Assembly: GCA_020723765.1 (NCBI GenBank)
Contig: DYIF01000018.1
Span: 1 to 47,297, forward strand
Direction: 5' to 3'
DNA length: 47,297 bases
DNA from: Elusimicrobium minutum
GTDB taxonomy: Bacteria; Elusimicrobiota; Elusimicrobia; Elusimicrobiales; UBA9959
A program made the translations under genes and the position numbers. Positions 8,999 through 17,304 of the stretch are shown here, in pieces. Position 1 is the stretch's first letter. Each line of letters begins with the position of its first letter. Below the pieces are notes generated by a model. The model had not been told where the DNA came from, ran no database searches, and saw only the letters and a list, made by a program, of their open reading frames with translations.

Positions 8999-11620
8999 AT
9001 GGATTTCGACGAAAAACAAAAATTAGACCCTTCCACAATAACGGATCTTGAAACCGCCAAGCTGGCGCTAAGATGGGCCCTAGAAAAACTCTATTCTTTA
9101 AGAGAGCAATTTGAAAAAGAAAAAAACGAGAACGGCGAACTTAAATCCCAAATAAGAGATATGAAAATTAAAATAGAGCAAAATCAAAATCTGGTGACGA
9201 AATGGCAGGAAACCGTTAAAAAATGGGAAGCGGTGGCGAAATCGCAGGAAGAATTGGAGCGGGATTTAAAAGAAAAAATAAGGTCGGAGATAATAAAAGA
9301 AGAAACCGAGCATTTTAACGAATCAAAGCGAAAACTTAGCGAAGAAATAAATTTTTTGAAAAACGAGCTTTCCCTAAAAGAAAACGAAATATACGCTTTA
9401 AAACTTTCTCTTAGCGAAGAAATAAAAAAGTTTTCCGCAAAAAAAGACGAGGAGCTTGAAAGCGTAATAGAAAACTACAAACGGCAATACGAAACCAGCG
9501 AAAAAAATTTAAGAGAAAGATATGAAAAATTGGAAAAAGAGCTTATAGAAAGATATAGAATGGAAAAAGAAATATCCGAGCAAGAATTAACAAAACAGTT
9601 TGAAAAAAAATATGACGAGCTTTTAAAATTTTACAAAACGAAAGAAGAAGAATTGGCTAAAAGAAACGAAGCCGCCGAAAAAGCCAACAAAGAGGCTTTA
9701 GAGAGATTTAAAAACGAAATTTTAAACGAATACAAATTAAAAGAGATAGAGCTAAGAAAAAGTTTAGACGAAGAAAAAAGCGTTTTTTTAGACGAATTGA
9801 AAAACCGGGAAGAGACGCTAAGAAAAGAGTTTTTGGATAAAATAAGAAAAGCGGCCGAAGCTTTAAGCGAAGAGAAAAAAAGATTTATTTTGTCGCTTGA
9901 AGATGAACGAGAAAAGATAAAAACCGAATACGAAGCCAAATTGGAAAAAGAAAGGGCCGAATTAAAAACGGCCGTCGATTTGAAAGAAAAGGAGTTTTCA
10001 AATCTAAAAGAAAAATTGGAAAAAGATTATTTGGAAAAAACCAAAAAACATGAAGAAGAAAGCGCCAGAAAGATAGCCGAAATAACCGAAAAAATAAAAG
10101 AAAACTGGTTGGAATTAAGCTCAAACAAATCTAAAGAACTTATACAAAAAACGGAAGAACTTAACAAAAAATGGGCAAGTGAGTGGGCGGAAAGAGAAAA
10201 ACAATTGATATCGGAATACGAAGAAAAATTTTTAAAATTAAAAAAAGAAGCGGAAGAGCAAACAAACTCGGAAAAAAACGAATGGTATCAAATAAAGCTA
10301 AAAGAACTTAACGAGGAAAGAGAAAGGTTAAATAAAGAAACGGAAGAAAAATTAAAGATGTTTAAAAAAGAATTAGAGGAAAGATTTAAAACCAGAGAAG
10401 CGGAGCTTGAAGAAAAAAGGAAGGAAATGGAAGAGGAAGCCGGAGAAAAAGTAAAAAGGGAAGTTTTGAGATATAGGGAAATGCTTAGGAAAAGTTATAA
10501 CGAGCTTGAAGAACAACTAAACCAAAATATGATGAAAAAAGAAACGGAGATAGAGAAAAAATTGAGAAAAGAATTTGAGGAAAAGATGGAAAGGTTTAAA
10601 AAAGAAAAAGAAGAAGAAACGGAGATAAAATTAAAAGAAAGGCTTGAAGCCGAAAAAGAAAAAATTAAAAAAGATTACGAAGCAAGGATATCGGCTTTAA
10701 AAAAGGAAATCGCCATAAAAGAAGAAGAGCTTGATAAGGAGTTAAAAAATCTTCCGCAAAAATACGAAGAACTTCAATCTCATTACAGGTTAAAATTGGA
10801 AGAAGAGAAGAAAAAGATAGCCGAACTTTATAAGTCTAAGGAAATGAGCATAGAAAATCAGAGAAAGGAAATAGAAAACCTAAAATCCAGACTTGAGGAA
10901 GAGTATTACGCGAAAAAATTGGAGCTTGAGAAAAGACAGATAGAGAAAGAGGCGGAGCTTAATTTTAAGATAACCGAGTTAAAAGAAAATATGATTAAAG
11001 AAACCGCTCAAAAGATTAAAGAAATGGAGATAAAATACGAGCAAAAAGCGGCGGAAAAAGAAAAAGAAATGCAGGCCGAGCTTGAAACATATAAAAACTC
11101 TCTTTTAAGGGAATACGAAAGGAAAAAAGCCGAAACCGAAGAAAGAATAAGAAAAACATACGAAACAAAAATAGCGGAAATGGAAATGTCTTTTAAGAAA
11201 AAAGAAGAAAAAATGGAAAAAGACTACGAACTGTTGAGGCAAAAATTCATATCCGATTTTGAAAAGGAAAAAACGGAGTGGGAAAAACAAAGAGCGGAAA
11301 AAATATTAAAAGAAAAACAATTACTGGAAGCCGAGTTTGATAAGAAAAGAGCGGAACTTGAAAACAAAATATCCGCGGGACTTGAAGAAATAGACAGGCT
11401 CAAGATGAAACTAAACGAAGAATATGAAAACAAGATGATAGAACTTGAAAAAGAATATTATTTAAAAATAGAGAAATGGCAAAAAGAATTTAGTTTAAAA
11501 AGAAAAGAAATGGAAGACAAAATAAAAGCCAAATACGACGAGCTTGAGATGGAAAGAAATACGATGCTCGGAGAAATAGCGGAAAAAGAAGAGGAACTCA
11601 GGAAAAAATACCAAAAATAA
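8999..11620 (+). CDS. Giant coiled-coil protein 1
   Basis: An 873-residue protein. After a short non-repetitive head (DPSTITDLETAKLALRWALEKLYSLREQ, about residues 8-35) it is essentially one uninterrupted heptad-rich, Glu/Lys-rich coiled coil to the end. There is no signal peptide, membrane segment, P-loop or globular tail, so it is not SMC, MukB or a myosin-like motor. Proline is almost absent (one in the head, one in NLPQKYEEL near 590), consistent with a long rod. The start chosen has GGAGG 5 nt upstream; the frame is open to a TTG at 8984 without matching support. A second protein of the same kind follows 11 bp later, so the two probably form a complex or co-polymer. Filament-forming bacterial coiled-coil proteins (crescentin, FilP) are analogues in architecture only; function is unknown. 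Confidence 0.85.
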   Translation: MDFDEKQKLDPSTITDLETAKLALRWALEKLYSLREQFEKEKNENGELKSQIRDMKIKIEQNQNLVTKWQETVKKWEAVAKSQEELERDLKEKIRSEIIKEETEHFNESKRKLSEEINFLKNELSLKENEIYALKLSLSEEIKKFSAKKDEELESVIENYKRQYETSEKNLRERYEKLEKELIERYRMEKEISEQELTKQFEKKYDELLKFYKTKEEELAKRNEAAEKANKEALERFKNEILNEYKLKEIELRKSLDEEKSVFLDELKNREETLRKEFLDKIRKAAEALSEEKKRFILSLEDEREKIKTEYEAKLEKERAELKTAVDLKEKEFSNLKEKLEKDYLEKTKKHEEESARKIAEITEKIKENWLELSSNKSKELIQKTEELNKKWASEWAEREKQLISEYEEKFLKLKKEAEEQTNSEKNEWYQIKLKELNEERERLNKETEEKLKMFKKELEERFKTREAELEEKRKEMEEEAGEKVKREVLRYREMLRKSYNELEEQLNQNMMKKETEIEKKLRKEFEEKMERFKKEKEEETEIKLKERLEAEKEKIKKDYEARISALKKEIAIKEEELDKELKNLPQKYEELQSHYRLKLEEEKKKIAELYKSKEMSIENQRKEIENLKSRLEEEYYAKKLELEKRQIEKEAELNFKITELKENMIKETAQKIKEMEIKYEQKAAEKEKEMQAELETYKNSLLREYERKKAETEERIRKTYETKIAEMEMSFKKKEEKMEKDYELLRQKFISDFEKEKTEWEKQRAEKILKEKQLLEAEFDKKRAELENKISAGLEEIDRLKMKLNEEYENKMIELEKEYYLKIEKWQKEFSLKRKEMEDKIKAKYDELEMERNTMLGEIAEKEEELRKKYQK

Positions 11621-11631
11621 TCGGAAACATT

Positions 11632-14370
11632 ATGGAATGGGAATTGGAAAAAAAAGAAAGCCCGGAGATTGAAAAACTCGACGAAGCCAAGATTATACTC
11701 GAACTTTCTTCGGAATTAAAAAAACGGGAAGAGGAAATAGAAAAAATAAAAAATTCTCATTTCGAAGAAATATCCAAACTAAAAAAGCTAAAAGACATAG
11801 AATTTGAAACCCTCTTAAAATCCAAAGACAACGAAATAGCCAGAAGAGAAAAAGAACTTATAGAAATGATAACGGAAAGAGAAAAAAAGATATGGAACAG
11901 ATATAAAAATTTAATGGAAGAAGTAACGTTAAAAATGAGAGAAGAGGTGGAAATTGAAAAGAAAAAAATAGATGAGGAAAAGAAACTGCTGGAAACGGAA
12001 TTTGAGAAAAGAAAAGAGGACCTTGAAAACAACTTCAAAGAGCTTGCCGAAAAACTAAACAGAGAAAAAGACGAGGAACTTTTAAAAGAAAGAAACAGAA
12101 TAAATTTTGAAATAAATTTCATAAAAGAAAGATATTCGAAAGAAACCGAAGAGCAGGTTAAAGCCATAGAAAAAATATACCTGGAAAAACTGGAAATGGT
12201 CAGGAAAACTCTGGAAGAGAGACACGGCTTAAAATTAAAAGAAGCGGAAAACAAAAAAGAAAGAGAAAAGCAGGAAGAATTAAATCGATTAAGAGGGGTT
12301 TTGAGGGAAGAATTTGAAGAAGAACAGAGAAAGATTATCGAAGAAAACGAAAAAAACAGAAAAAAAGAAATAGAATCCATAATGAGACACTCCGAGTTGA
12401 GAATAGAAAACATAAGAAAGGAATATGAAAATAAGATAATAAGACTCGAAGAAGAAATCGGATTTAAGTCGGAAGAGATAAAAAGAATCTCTTTAAATCA
12501 TAAAAAAGAAATAGAAGAGATAAAAAAAGATTACGAAACGGAAATAGAAGAGATAAAATCGGAAAACGAACAAAGAATAACCATACTAAAAAAAGAATAC
12601 GAAATAAGAAGAAAAGAAATAGAAAAATTTTATTCGGAAAAAGAAGCGGAGTTAAAGGCGGAAAAGGAAAAGTTCGAAATAAAAAAGAAGGAATTGGAAA
12701 AAGAAAGGATGTCCGTAGAAAACGAAAGGGCGGAAATCAAAGAAATTTTAAAAGAAAAAGAAAAAGAATTAAAAGATTTTTATATGAAACTTAAAGAAAA
12801 AGAGATTTCCGCAATAACCGAAATGTTTGAACTAAGAGAAAAAGAGCTTTTAAAAAAGATCGAAGAAAAAGAAAGACAATTGGTATCGGAAAAAGAAAAA
12901 GAAAAAGAGCTTAAACTGGAAATAGAAAAGTTAAAACTGGAAATATCCGGGATTAGAGAGGAGGAAGAAAAAAAGATTATAAGATTAAAAGAAGAAAAAG
13001 AAGAAGCCGTAAAAACTTTAAGAGAAAAATTTTTAGAAGAAAAAAACAAACTGGAACTCGAATATATAAAAAAAATAAACGATACCCTAAATTCCCTTGA
13101 ATCGAAGCAGAAAAAATTCAGGGAAAAAATCGGGGAAGAATTTAAAAAATTGACCGAAACCACAAACGCCAAACTGGCGGAAAACTTAGAGGAAAACGGA
13201 AAAATAATTTCGATTATAGAAAATCATTTTGAAGAAATTTTCGCTCAGATAAAAGAACAGTCGGTTAAAAGAACGGAAACAATATCGGAGCAGTTTAAAA
13301 AGAATCTTGAAAATATCAAGAATTCCTTTCATTCGGCATTAGAAAGAGAAAAACAAAAAAATTCTTTTGAACTTGAAAGAATTTACAAAGAATACGCCGA
13401 ACTTGAAAACAAAAAAGAAAAGATAATCGAAAGTTTAAACGATTCTTTAAAAGAAAAAGACAAAAAAATAGCCGAACTTGAAAACGCAAAAAGAGAGAAA
13501 GAAATGCAAATGGAAATAATAAAATCGGAATTCGAAAACAAAGAAAAAGAAATTAGAATATACGACGAACTTTCCAAATCTTTAACCAAAAAACTAAACG
13601 AAGTAGAAGAGGAAAGAATAACTCTAAGAAAAGAAAAAGGTTTAATAGAATCCGAATTTACATTGAAACTACTGGACCTTAAAAAAGACCTTGAAAAGGA
13701 ATACTCGTTAAAGATAAACGAAATAGAGTCAAGATATATAAAATATATAGAAGAAATAATAACCGAAAAAGAAAGTACCGATAAAAGCAAGATAGACGAC
13801 GTAATAATATCGATAGATAAAATAAGAACCGAAATAGAAAACAAATACAAAAACCAGATAGAAGAATTGAAACGAATATACGAAGAAAGGGAATCCAAAT
13901 TAATAATGTCCATAGAAGAGATATACTCCGCAAAAAACTCGGAATTAAAAAACAAATACGAACTTTTGGAAAAATTATACGACAAGATGATAGAAGAAAG
14001 AAAATTGGAAGACGAGACGAGAGAAAGATTAAACTCCGAAATACAAAATCTTCAGAAAGAATTAAAAGAAAAAACCAGAGAGCTTAACAAAAAAATTTTA
14101 GATTACGACACAAACATTAAAAACATAGAAGAAAGATACAAAAAAGAAACCGAAGATTTTAAAAAACAATTGGATTACGAATACAGAATCAAATCGGAAT
14201 CGATAGAAAGAGAAAAAGAAACTCTGGATAAAATGATAAAACAGGAGAAAGAGCTTATAGAAAAATACGAAAAAAGAAAACTGGAACTGGAAGAAAAATT
14301 CGTAATAAGACAACAGGAACTGGAAAGAGAATACCAAATTTTAAAAGAAAAACTGGAAAAACCGGAGTAA
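11632..14370 (+). CDS. Giant coiled-coil protein 2
   Basis: A 912-residue partner of the preceding gene and of the same design. A short head (MEWELEKKESPEIEKLDEAKIILELSSEL) leads into heptad-rich Glu/Lys coiled coil along the whole length. There is a possible break near residues 470-540, where the sequence is less charged and contains more small and polar residues (FREKIGEEFKKLTETTNAKLAENL). No enzymatic motif, signal peptide or membrane segment is seen. The ATG has only a weak GGAA upstream and probably depends on coupling to gene 1. The coding strand is very purine-rich, so the opposite strand shows long Ser/Phe-rich open frames that are artefacts. A structural role (cytoskeletal filament, scaffold or spacer) is a guess from architecture. 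Confidence 0.85.
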   Translation: MEWELEKKESPEIEKLDEAKIILELSSELKKREEEIEKIKNSHFEEISKLKKLKDIEFETLLKSKDNEIARREKELIEMITEREKKIWNRYKNLMEEVTLKMREEVEIEKKKIDEEKKLLETEFEKRKEDLENNFKELAEKLNREKDEELLKERNRINFEINFIKERYSKETEEQVKAIEKIYLEKLEMVRKTLEERHGLKLKEAENKKEREKQEELNRLRGVLREEFEEEQRKIIEENEKNRKKEIESIMRHSELRIENIRKEYENKIIRLEEEIGFKSEEIKRISLNHKKEIEEIKKDYETEIEEIKSENEQRITILKKEYEIRRKEIEKFYSEKEAELKAEKEKFEIKKKELEKERMSVENERAEIKEILKEKEKELKDFYMKLKEKEISAITEMFELREKELLKKIEEKERQLVSEKEKEKELKLEIEKLKLEISGIREEEEKKIIRLKEEKEEAVKTLREKFLEEKNKLELEYIKKINDTLNSLESKQKKFREKIGEEFKKLTETTNAKLAENLEENGKIISIIENHFEEIFAQIKEQSVKRTETISEQFKKNLENIKNSFHSALEREKQKNSFELERIYKEYAELENKKEKIIESLNDSLKEKDKKIAELENAKREKEMQMEIIKSEFENKEKEIRIYDELSKSLTKKLNEVEEERITLRKEKGLIESEFTLKLLDLKKDLEKEYSLKINEIESRYIKYIEEIITEKESTDKSKIDDVIISIDKIRTEIENKYKNQIEELKRIYEERESKLIMSIEEIYSAKNSELKNKYELLEKLYDKMIEERKLEDETRERLNSEIQNLQKELKEKTRELNKKILDYDTNIKNIEERYKKETEDFKKQLDYEYRIKSESIEREKETLDKMIKQEKELIEKYEKRKLELEEKFVIRQQELEREYQILKEKLEKPE

Positions 14371-14402
14371 ATACTCCTCAATCAATATTTAGCTATAACT
14401 AA

Positions 14403-15279
14403 CTATTCTTGATTTACTTCCTCTTTAAATTTAATTTTTAGTTTTTTTTCAATTTCTTCTCTTGTAGGACATTCTCTTATAAATTCTCGTCCGCTTTCTT
14501 GATACAAATCATGGCATAACCCATAAATTTTATTTTCTTTATCCGAATCGGTATTGGTTGTGCATTTCTTATATAGTTTTAAGTCCTCTATAGCTTTATC
14601 ATACTCTTTAACTGTTTTATAAACTCGCCCTTTCGAAATATTCCGCACTCGGCTTAAAAGTATCGGATTCTATAGCTTTGGTATAATAAAGTAAAGCCAA
14701 ATTTAAGTCTTTAATAGCAGTATCTTCATAAATAAATCCAAGCCTATCGTATATCAACATTCTAAATGGCACTCCCCATATATCCAATTCTTTATCGCTT
14801 CTAATATATTTTAGCGCTTCTTTGTAATCATTAACCGCTTTTTGACATTTATTTTTTTCGTTTGTTTTATAGCAAATCTTAGTATAAATACCCGCTCTCT
14901 CATAATAAGCGTTAGGATTGTTTTTATTTAATTCTATTTCTTTCGAAAATATTTTAATAGCCATATCGGGATACTTCTCTTTCATCTCTTCAAGCGCAAG
15001 ACCAGCTTTTACTTTCTCATGCGGATACATCTCTCGTTTTATGTTTATAAGCTCAAAAACATAATCTCTAAATCTTTTGTTTTTGTCCTTTTCCATTTTT
15101 AATTTATCTTCGGCTTCTTTTAATATCTTTTCAAACTCCGGCTGAGTTATATATTCGGCTGTATCGGTTTTTACGGCGCTTTGCGTCGGTTTTACTGATA
15201 CCTCTTTACTAACCGCATTATCATCGGAAAAAACATTGGAGCTAAAAAACAAACCTATAACGATTATTATAATTTTCAT
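14403..15279 (-). pseudogene. TPR-repeat secreted protein, frame disrupted
   Basis: Two overlapping frames together make one TPR protein. The 5' part starts at the ATG at 15279 (GGAGGA upstream), has a signal peptide (MKIIIIVIGLFFSSNVFS), and shows TPR-like helices such as NPNAYYERAGIYTKICYKTNEKNKCQKAVNDYKEAL and LALLYYTKAIESDTFKPSAEYFERA before a stop at about 14617. The other frame continues the same repeat as VYKTVKEYDKAIEDLKLYKKC and ends at 14403. Restoring two bases near 14628 would give a normal TPR helix pair (ERAxVYKTVKEYDKAIEDL), so a 2-nt deletion or equivalent +1 slip is the simplest explanation. It could be a real pseudogene, an assembly error or, less likely, programmed frameshifting. 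Function beyond periplasmic protein-protein contact cannot be given. Confidence 0.75.
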
Positions 15280-15299
15280 TACTCCTCCCACTTATATAT

Positions 15300-15568
15300 T
15301 GTAAAAAAAAAAAAAAAAAAACGATTGTGTCAACCCGAGCACATAATGGAGATTTAGACGATTAGAGGATTGGATGACCGGAAGATTAGATGACTGGCTA
15401 TTTGAATAAACGTAAAACTTTTAACTTTAAACTTACGACTTTATGTTCCTCTCGTGCAACTTTGAACATTAGACTTACAACTTTATAGCCCTATTTTCTA
15501 ACCCCTTCTCTCTACTCTCTTTTTTATGACTTTCAACATTGAACATTAAACTTTCAACTTAGTTTCGT
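15300..15568. other. Repeat-rich intergenic stretch
   Basis: No gene is seen. The stretch begins with a run of 19 A (15303-15321). It then holds two near-identical 16-mers in tandem, AGGATTGGATGACCGG and AAGATTAGATGACTGG (about 15365-15398). After these come three degenerate copies of a motif of the form AACTTT-RAAC-TTA-ACTT-CAACTTT (about 15415-15445, 15465-15495, 15528-15560). The composition is unlike that of the coding neighbours. Confidence 0.6.
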
Positions 15569-15714
15569 CAGCAATGGGCGGTAGAGGATTTTCCCGCAAA
15601 TAAAAACGCTTGCCGCTAATTTTTTCGCGGGCCGCTCCTCGCAAAACTGTATGCGAAAGTTTTACTGCGGACTTTCAAATCCTCGCGCGACAACTACCAG
15701 TTGTCGCTTAGTAC
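15569..15714. repeat. 146-bp unit starting with a copy of the tRNA-Val 3' end
   Basis: The 23 bp at 15569-15591 (CAGCAATGGGCGGTAGAGGATTT) are repeated exactly at 15715-15737, where they form the 3' end of the tRNA gene plus six flanking bases. The unit between the copies carries three inverted repeats: CCCGC-AAA/TTT-CGCGGG (15593-15631), AAAACT/AGTTTT (15643-15663) and a perfect 9-bp hairpin GCGACAACT-ACC-AGTTGTCGC (15687-15707). This looks like either an attachment-site duplication left by an integrated element or a small structured repeat of the REP/MITE kind that uses the tRNA end. Confidence 0.7.
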
Positions 15715-15720
15715 CAGCAA

Positions 15721-15794
15721 TGGGCGGTAGAGGATTTGAACCTCTGGCCTTTCGCGTGTGAGGCGAACGCTCTAAACCGCTGAGCTAACCGCCC
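15721..15794 (-). tRNA. tRNA-Val(CAC)
   Basis: Folds as a complete 74-nt tRNA. The acceptor stem is GGGCGGT/ACCGCCC with discriminator A. The D arm is GCTC-AGCGGTTTA-GAGC, and the anticodon stem is TTCGC/GCGAA with loop CTCACAC, giving anticodon CAC, which reads GUG. The variable loop is short, and the T arm is CAGAGG-TTCAAAT-CCTCT with the conserved TTCAAAT. No CCA is encoded (TTG follows the discriminator), so the CCA must be added enzymatically. Its 3' end is duplicated downstream. Confidence 0.95.
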
Positions 15795-15810
15795 GATTAA
15801 TATATTCTAT

Positions 15811-15844
15811 AAAAAAAGAGGCGGTTTTTTAAAACCGCCTCTTT
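15811..15844 (-). terminator. Intrinsic terminator after the clostripain-family gene
   Basis: A perfect 14-bp stem (AAAGAGGCGGTTTT paired with AAAACCGCCTCTTT, 2-nt loop) is followed, on the minus strand, by a run of seven T. It lies 27 bp after the clostripain stop codon and just before the tRNA gene. Confidence 0.9.
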
Positions 15845-15871
15845 AAGCTTCAACTTTTTAGTCTAATAATT

Positions 15872-17212
15872 TTATATCTTACCGCCAAACAACCAGTCGT
15901 AATAAGAACCGGTTGAAGGAGTAGAGGGAGTCGTAGTCGTGGTTGTGGCGTCTTTTCCCGTATACCATACCAAGAACTCGTCCCAGTTGGAATATTTAGA
16001 CCACTGAAGGTCGGTATAACCGCTGGCTACGGAATAAGAAGGCAGATATATCGCTATTCCGTAAGAATTGGAATAATCGGAACTGCCGTACCAGCTGTAC
16101 CCGCCGTTTGTGGTTTTATTATAAGCGACAAGTTTGTTTTTTATAAAGTCCATAAGAGCCTGAGATTTGGCTTTTACTTCGGCGTTATTCGAGTTAGATA
16201 AAAGCTTTGCGAAATGATATAAGTCCTTGTTATCGCTTATCGCGTAAGACTGAGCCGACGATGCCGCATTTTTAATCGCGGTCTTGTCGTTAGACTGAGA
16301 TAAAGCGTAAGCGAAATTATTAACCGCATCTAAAAGGCCCGGCATCTGCTCAGCTCTTATAACCGATTTAGTGGTGCCTTCTCCTTTCTGAGAATAGTAT
16401 GAAGAGTAAGCGTCGACTATGGCTTTAGCGAGATCCAGAGGCCCCATAGTCGGATTTGCGGTTAACTTTGAAAGGAATCCATCATAGCTATCCCCGTCTC
16501 CGGGTTCGGTTTCTTCGGAAGCCACTATGTATGTAACATAATCTTTTATTTCATAAGCTACTTCAGCCATTTGCATTAAGCAGGCGTCAAAATCCAAAAT
16601 ATCCACTTTTCCTATTTCTTTCATAGCCATGCCCAACTGCGGCGTGTTTATGTGGTTTCCGCTCTGCTCGTCGTACGAAATACCTTTTGTTACGGAAGAT
16701 TTAAAACCCTTTTCCCATCCGGAACCATGGTTCCATATTATGAGGGCGTATTTTTTGGCCGGATAAGTTTTTTTCGCCCATTTGGCGAAATCTATAAGAG
16801 TTTTATAGCTTCCCATATCCACTTCGCCCATGTTTTCGATCAGTTGAGAATTTATTATGGATCTATCTGTATCTTTGGTAACATAATATCTTCTAACACC
16901 CGTCCAGTCTCCGTTTGATGAATCGTAACCTTTTATTCTTCCCATCTGAACGACAATGTTCAAATTATCGTTGGAGCCTACGGTTTCCATTTCGTTCATA
17001 TCGCTTATGCCGAACCTCTCTAAGTCGTTTTTAGCGTTTAAGAATACCATTATCGTCCATTCTTTGGTAGTCTTTGTCGCTTTTGAGACCTGAGGAGCGG
17101 GGGTCTCGACATTAATCATGGTTTCTTTTATATTATTTTTATTCCCATCGAAGTTTACTTCCGCAAATACGGATATCGGCAGAAGTAAGCCCGATAATAA
17201 CACTTTTAACAT
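15872..17212 (-). CDS. Secreted clostripain-family (C11) cysteine protease
   Basis: A 446-residue secreted protease of the caspase-like clan CD. The signal peptide is MLKVLLSGLLLPISVFA. The C11 signatures are EWTIMVFLNAKNDLE (51-65), KYALIIWNHGSGWEKG with catalytic His162, and DILDFDACLMQMAEVAYEI with catalytic Cys211, followed by VASEETEPGDGDSYDGFL. Family members cleave after Arg or Lys and are often autoprocessed. A Thr/Ser/Pro-rich linker near the C-terminus (TTTTTTPSTPST) is followed by an aromatic tail, YYDWLFGG, which might be an anchoring or sorting signal. It has a strong Shine-Dalgarno sequence (AAGGAGG), its own terminator and an upstream palindrome overlapping a -10-like box, so it is probably monocistronic and regulated. 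Confidence 0.93.
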   Translation of the reverse strand: MLKVLLSGLLLPISVFAEVNFDGNKNNIKETMINVETPAPQVSKATKTTKEWTIMVFLNAKNDLERFGISDMNEMETVGSNDNLNIVVQMGRIKGYDSSNGDWTGVRRYYVTKDTDRSIINSQLIENMGEVDMGSYKTLIDFAKWAKKTYPAKKYALIIWNHGSGWEKGFKSSVTKGISYDEQSGNHINTPQLGMAMKEIGKVDILDFDACLMQMAEVAYEIKDYVTYIVASEETEPGDGDSYDGFLSKLTANPTMGPLDLAKAIVDAYSSYYSQKGEGTTKSVIRAEQMPGLLDAVNNFAYALSQSNDKTAIKNAASSAQSYAISDNKDLYHFAKLLSNSNNAEVKAKSQALMDFIKNKLVAYNKTTNGGYSWYGSSDYSNSYGIAIYLPSYSVASGYTDLQWSKYSNWDEFLVWYTGKDATTTTTTPSTPSTGSYYDWLFGGKI

Positions 17213-17251
17213 ATTTCCTCCTTGTCAATTTCATACATTTTAATATTTATT

Positions 17252-17265
17252 TTGATTATAATCAA
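17252..17265 (-). promoter_or_regulatory. 14-bp palindrome overlapping a -10 box upstream of the clostripain-family gene
   Basis: TTGATTATAATCAA is a perfect palindrome and contains TATAAT on the minus strand, about 40 nt before the start codon. The -35 region is weak (TTGCTT-like, 16-bp spacer). A dimeric regulator bound here would cover the -10 box. The regulator is unknown. Confidence 0.5.
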
Positions 17266-17304
17266 GGAAATTCGGGAAGCAAATCTGTGGGACCAAAGTC
17301 CTAT

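Noticed and set aside
11757-12413. Long minus-strand open frame (Ser/Phe-rich) opposite coiled-coil gene 2
   Set aside because: It is the complement of purine-rich Glu/Lys codons, has no ribosome binding site and no recognisable domain; similar shadows lie opposite both coiled-coil genes (for example 13383-13985).
14364-14377. GGAGTA-AA-TACTCC inverted repeat at the stop codon of coiled-coil gene 2, considered as a terminator
   Set aside because: The stem is short, the loop tiny, and no T-run follows.
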